Source: Rutpela maculata (lineage: Eukaryota > Arthropoda > Insecta > Coleoptera > Cerambycidae). Taken from it: a stretch of DNA of 64,000 nt. The translations under genes and the position numbers were made by a program. Below, piece by piece: positions 63,915-64,000 of this stretch. Position 1 is the first letter of the stretch. The number at the start of each line of letters is the position of its first letter. Under the pieces are notes generated by a model that worked only from the letters and a program-made list of their open reading frames with translations, made no database searches and was not told the origin of the DNA. Where the stretch lies: positions 20,437,821 through 20,501,820 of the forward strand of contig OW386291.2 in NCBI GenBank assembly GCA_936432065.2, given 5' to 3'.

Positions 63915-64000
63915 TACTCCCATATCCAGTGGAAGTATAACAACGACAAAAAAAATTAAACGTCGAGATTTTAAGTTTGAGTGAAAAAAAAATTTCTGTC
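63915..64000 (-). repeat. Dispersed repeat family F, 3' end, runs off the window
   Basis: Begins with a degenerate hairpin arm (ATATCCAGTGGAAGTATA) and continues with AACGTCGAGATTTTAAGTTTGAG in reverse orientation. Confidence 0.75.

Overview
This 64 kb window looks like a transposon-dense, AT-rich intergenic or heterochromatic stretch of an arthropod genome, most likely an insect. The evidence is a short run of the insect telomere unit TTAGG, tRNA-derived SINEs, spliced eukaryotic transposase genes, and a mix of element families typical of insects (Ty3/Gypsy with a tRNA-Lys primer site, R4/Dong-like and Jockey/CR1-like LINEs, Tc1/mariner, hAT, PIF/Harbinger). I found no convincing host protein gene, tRNA, rRNA or CRISPR array, and nothing bacterial.

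Layout. 1-1475: ORF1 (gag-like) and 5' region of a Jockey-type LINE on the minus strand, running off the left edge. 2.1-7.2 kb: copies of a very abundant dispersed repeat ('family F'), a broken mariner-type transposase, a PIF/Harbinger MITE and a small ORF with an internal 120-bp duplication. 8.5-10.5 kb: a decayed LINE, a TTAGG run and a SINE. 14.7-24.8 kb: the centrepiece, a 10,068-bp Ty3/Gypsy retrotransposon with two 2,027-bp LTRs, a 4-bp target duplication, PBS, PPT, intact gag and pol, and a -1 frameshift heptamer directly before the gag stop. 26.0-29.2 kb and 60.6-62.7 kb: two related PIF/Harbinger-type elements, the first rebuilt around a large internal palindrome. 30-39 kb: MITEs, a LINE RNase H remnant, a fused two-gene Harbinger relic, an element with ten copies of an 8-base motif, a hAT MITE with a perfect 8-bp target duplication and a 1-kb foldback element. 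39-42.4 kb: a LINE broken by a SINE and by a mariner-like element with long TIRs. 43-46 kb: an inverted pair of another repeat, a hAT MITE and mariner debris. 47-50.2 kb: a Tc1 element with long TIRs carrying a hAT element inside its transposase gene. 51.06-51.65 kb: a double hairpin. 53.05-59.64 kb: a long-TIR DNA element hosting a CR1/Jockey-like LINE and two R4/Dong-like LINEs, the latter next to TAA microsatellites. The right edge holds two more copies of family F.

How it works together. Apart from the Gypsy element, nearly everything is broken, truncated or nested, so the window reads as a record of successive insertions. Only the Gypsy element appears able to encode a full replication cycle, and its two LTRs look identical by eye, which suggests a very recent insertion. 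The non-coding families (F, MITEs, SINEs) would depend on proteins made elsewhere. All assignments rest on reading motifs by eye; no alignment or database search was run.
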